In this document: positions 61,852 to 64,000 of the stretch, piece by piece
Numbering within the stretch: position 1 is the stretch's first letter
How the letters are laid out: each line of letters opens with the position of its first letter
Assembly: GCF_003269035.1 (NCBI RefSeq)
Contig: NZ_QLTK01000023.1
Coordinates: forward strand, 60,857 to 124,856
Length of the DNA stretch: 64,000 nucleotides
Reading direction: 5' to 3'
DNA from: Paraburkholderia bryophila
GTDB taxonomy: Bacteria > Pseudomonadota > Gammaproteobacteria > Burkholderiales > Burkholderiaceae
Program-made: the position numbers and the translations under genes
The notes under the pieces: model-generated
Told to the model about the DNA's origin: nothing
What the model saw: only the letters and a program-made list of their open reading frames with translations
Databases searched by the model: none

Positions 61852-63801
61852 ATGCACATGTTTTTATCCATGAGCTTAGTGGTTCCGTTGATTGTTTTAC
61901 TGGTCATTGGCTTGCTCGCGGTGGTCGGCGTCTGGCTGTCGGGCGCCGTTCGCTATATTCCGAACGACGCGATCGGCGTCATCGAAAAGATCTGGAGTGC
62001 GCAAGGATCGGTGCAGGTCGACTTGCTCGCCTTGCATGGCGAAGCGGGGTTTCAGCCCGACGTGCGCCGCGGCGGCTTTCATTTTTTCACGCCGTTCCAG
62101 TATCGCGTTCATATCCGGCCGATGGTGTCGGTCACGCAAGGCAAGATCGGTTACGTGTTCGCGCGTGACGGGGTCGATCTGCCGGCGGGCCAGACGCTCG
62201 CCGACAATGCCACCGTCGACGATTTCCGCGATGTCCGCGCGTTTCTCGAACATGGCGGCCAGAAAGGTCCGCAGCGCAAGGTGCTGCGTGAGGGCACGCA
62301 TATTCTGAATCCTGCGCTGTTCGTCGTCATGACGGAAGACACGACCTATTCCCTGTCGATGGCGCCGGAAGAACGCGCCTATTACGCCCGCATGCGCGAC
62401 GTGCTCGATGAGCGCAGCGCCTTCACGCCGGTCGTGATCAAGGAAGTCACGGGCGCTCACGGTTCCGACCAGATCGCCGTCGTGACGGTACAGGATGGTC
62501 CGGGTCTGCGCGTGGACGAGTTGCTCGCACCCGACGTCGGCGATCAGCACAATGCGTTTCAGGAGCCGGAGAAGTTTCTCGCGGCGGGTGGACGTCGCGG
62601 TCGTCAGGAACGTGTGCTGGTGGAAGGTACTTACTACATCAACCGGCTCTTCGCGACGGTCGAGTTTTTGACCAAGACCATCGTTCCAGTCGGCTTCGTG
62701 GGGGTGGTCGTCTCGTACACGGGCCGTCGCGGCGACGACCTGTCCGGCAGCGACTACAGTCATGGCGAGCTGGTCAAAACCGGTTGCCGTGGCGTCTGGA
62801 GCGAACCGCTGATGCCCGGCAAGTACGCGTTCAACCCGTACGCCGGCAAGATCGAATTCGTGCCGACCACCAACTTCGTGCTGCTCTGGAAAGCCGGCGA
62901 GAGCGGCTCCAAATTCGATTCGAATCTGCGCGAGATCACGCTAATCACAAAGGATGCGTTCGAACCGCAGTTGCCGTTGTCGGTGGTGGTCCACATCGAC
63001 TATCGCAAGGCGCCGCTCGTGGTGCAGCGTTTCGGCAATATCGAGCAACTGGTCGAGCAGACGCTGGATCCGATGGTGTCGTCGTACTTCAAGAACGTCT
63101 CGCAAACGCGCACGTTTATCGAGCTGATCCAGTCGCGCAGCGAATTGCAGAGCAATGCGTCGAGTGAGATGCGCGAACGTTTCAAGGCGTATTCGCTGGA
63201 GTTCGAGGAAGTCCTGATCGGCACGCCGAAGCCGCAAGCCGGCGACACGCAGATCGAGAACATCATGGCGCAATTGCGCGACCGGCAGATCGCGCGCGAA
63301 CAGGTCGAAACGTTCGCGCAGAAACAGATCGCCGCGGACAAGCAGCGTGAATTGAACGAAGCTGAACAGCGCGCGGCGAAACAGAAGGAGTTGACGGGTT
63401 CGTTGGTCGACGTGTCGATCAAGGAGAACCAGGGCTCGGCGGCGGTGAAGGCTGCGGAAAAGCGTCGTCAGGAAATCGAAGCGCTCGCGCAGGCCGACAA
63501 GTTCAGGCAGGAGATGGAAGGCTCGGGTCGCGCGTCGGCGATCAAGGCAGTGGGTGAAGCGGAAGCCTCGGCGATCAAGGCGAAGTCCGAAGCACTGCAG
63601 GGTGAAGGCGCGGACAAGCAACTCATGCAAACGGTGATGCTGCGGTTGGCCGAAGCATTCGAAACGTCGCGCGTGCCGCTGGTTCCGCAGATCCAGTTGG
63701 GCGGCGAGAGTGGTGGCAATGCGATCAATACGCTGATGTCGCTGATGAGTTCGCTGAAGGCGGGGGAATTGGCGCAGTCGCTGTCGGGTAAGAGCGAATA
63801 G
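61852..63801 (+). CDS. Large SPFH-domain (flotillin/band-7-like) membrane protein
   Basis: A protein of 649 residues. One membrane helix (about residues 8-32, PLIVLLVIGLLAVVGVWLSG) is followed by a long SPFH-type region beginning YIPNDAIGVIEKIWSAQGSV, with repeated RKVLREGTHILNPALF and GRQERVLVEGTYYINRLFAT units, then a coiled-coil Glu/Lys/Ala-rich tail (QIARE, ADKQRELNEAEQRAAK) ending in a hydrophilic C-terminus. The tail repeats the ASAIKAVGEAEASAIKAKSE phrase of flotillins and stomatins. Such proteins make large membrane assemblies. It is a single gene followed by two inverted repeats. Confidence 0.88.
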   Translation: MHMFLSMSLVVPLIVLLVIGLLAVVGVWLSGAVRYIPNDAIGVIEKIWSAQGSVQVDLLALHGEAGFQPDVRRGGFHFFTPFQYRVHIRPMVSVTQGKIGYVFARDGVDLPAGQTLADNATVDDFRDVRAFLEHGGQKGPQRKVLREGTHILNPALFVVMTEDTTYSLSMAPEERAYYARMRDVLDERSAFTPVVIKEVTGAHGSDQIAVVTVQDGPGLRVDELLAPDVGDQHNAFQEPEKFLAAGGRRGRQERVLVEGTYYINRLFATVEFLTKTIVPVGFVGVVVSYTGRRGDDLSGSDYSHGELVKTGCRGVWSEPLMPGKYAFNPYAGKIEFVPTTNFVLLWKAGESGSKFDSNLREITLITKDAFEPQLPLSVVVHIDYRKAPLVVQRFGNIEQLVEQTLDPMVSSYFKNVSQTRTFIELIQSRSELQSNASSEMRERFKAYSLEFEEVLIGTPKPQAGDTQIENIMAQLRDRQIAREQVETFAQKQIAADKQRELNEAEQRAAKQKELTGSLVDVSIKENQGSAAVKAAEKRRQEIEALAQADKFRQEMEGSGRASAIKAVGEAEASAIKAKSEALQGEGADKQLMQTVMLRLAEAFETSRVPLVPQIQLGGESGGNAINTLMSLMSSLKAGELAQSLSGKSE

Positions 63802-63862
63802 TAGGGCGATTACGGCGCTGGGCGTTGAGTACTTTGTTGTGATTTTTTCCAGCGCCGTAAAC

Positions 63863-63895
63863 GCAGAAACCCCACCTTTCGGGTGGGGTTTCTGC
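63863..63895 (-). terminator. Strong hairpin between the SPFH gene and the 5S rRNA
   Basis: GCAGAAACCCCACC and GGTGGGGTTTCTGC form a perfect 14-base-pair stem around TTTCG. It lies 13 bases beyond the 5S rRNA 3' end on the minus strand and can also stop transcripts from the SPFH gene. A second perfect 12-base inverted repeat, TTACGGCGCTGG/CCAGCGCCGTAA, flanks it at 63810-63821 and 63849-63860, so the two form tandem hairpins. Confidence 0.85.
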
Positions 63896-63908
63896 TTTCT
63901 GCTTTGGA

Positions 63909-64000
63909 GCCTGACGATTACCTACTTTCACACGGGCAATCCGCACTATCATCGGCGTGGAGTCGTTTCACGGTCCTGTTCGGGATGGGAAGGGGTGGTA
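63909..64000 (-). rRNA. rrf: 5S ribosomal RNA, 3' part (5' end beyond the window)
   Basis: Read on the minus strand the segment is the end of 5S rRNA: it contains CCCCTTCCCATCCCGAACAG, CGTGAAACGACTCCACGCCG, ATGATAGTGCGGATTGCCCG and TGTGAAAGTAGGTAATCGTC, finishing in AGGC. The sequence matches the conserved betaproteobacterial 5S pattern. Its presence implies 23S and 16S genes further right. Confidence 0.95.

Noticed and set aside
1..64000. Search for insertion sequences, prophage genes, integrases and tRNA genes
   Set aside because: No transposase, integrase or phage structural motif and no cloverleaf was seen in the window.

Overview
The window is about 64 kb of high-GC DNA with dense, often overlapping genes. 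The gene content is typical of a betaproteobacterium of the Burkholderia/Paraburkholderia group: a DUF1656/FUSC/HlyD/NodT efflux cluster, a DUF3331 protein, XapX, a Gram-negative porin, DUF1842/DUF1843 proteins, and a 5S rRNA of the Burkholderia type running off the right edge. The genus is an inference. No insertion sequence, prophage, CRISPR array or tRNA was found.

Layout. 1-6.8 kb: the end of an alpha/beta hydrolase, a four-gene aromatic-acid-type efflux operon on the minus strand, and a divergent LysR regulator. 6.8-16.8 kb: two paralogous ~1000-residue regulators (winged helix + STAND-type ATPase + helical repeats) flank DUF3331, a secreted metallo-beta-lactamase-fold hydrolase, a decayed FAD monooxygenase and an AraC regulator. 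16.8-27.7 kb: a long minus-strand series of a cyclic-nucleotide-domain flavoprotein, an alginate-export-type outer membrane protein, periplasmic glyoxalase, XapX, HD protein, cyclic-nucleotide-domain MscS channel, amidohydrolase, isochorismatase-family hydrolase and LysR. 27.8-35.2 kb, plus strand: DsbA-family/FAD monooxygenase/MFS, then a periplasmic molybdenum hydroxylase with its tri-haem cytochrome. 35.2-45.5 kb: MFS, MDR reductase with TetR, CPBP protease beside a peptide/metal-type ABC exporter, NTF2-like and VOC proteins, a Tat-exported lipoprotein and a PI-PLC-fold protein. 45.5-52.1 kb: a LacI-regulated sugar-type ABC importer with its own porin.

52.4-56.5 kb is the most unusual part: a self-contained minus-strand cassette bounded by hairpin terminators. 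It holds a radical SAM/SPASM maturase with a C-terminal zinc ribbon, three proteins sharing a C-terminal YGV...GDL..MK domain (one a 62-residue peptide, two with a matching N-terminal domain), and a protein with two WIP[ND]P repeats. It looks like a post-translational peptide-modification (RiPP-like) system.

56.5-60.8 kb: a hydantoin/aspartate-racemase-fold protein and a DUF917 protein, in one overlapping unit with a sigma-54 activator of unusual C-terminal architecture. 60.8-64 kb: a 1.1-kb partly AT-rich gap, a large SPFH (flotillin-like) protein, a strong terminator and the 3' end of a 5S rRNA gene, so a ribosomal RNA operon lies beyond the right edge.
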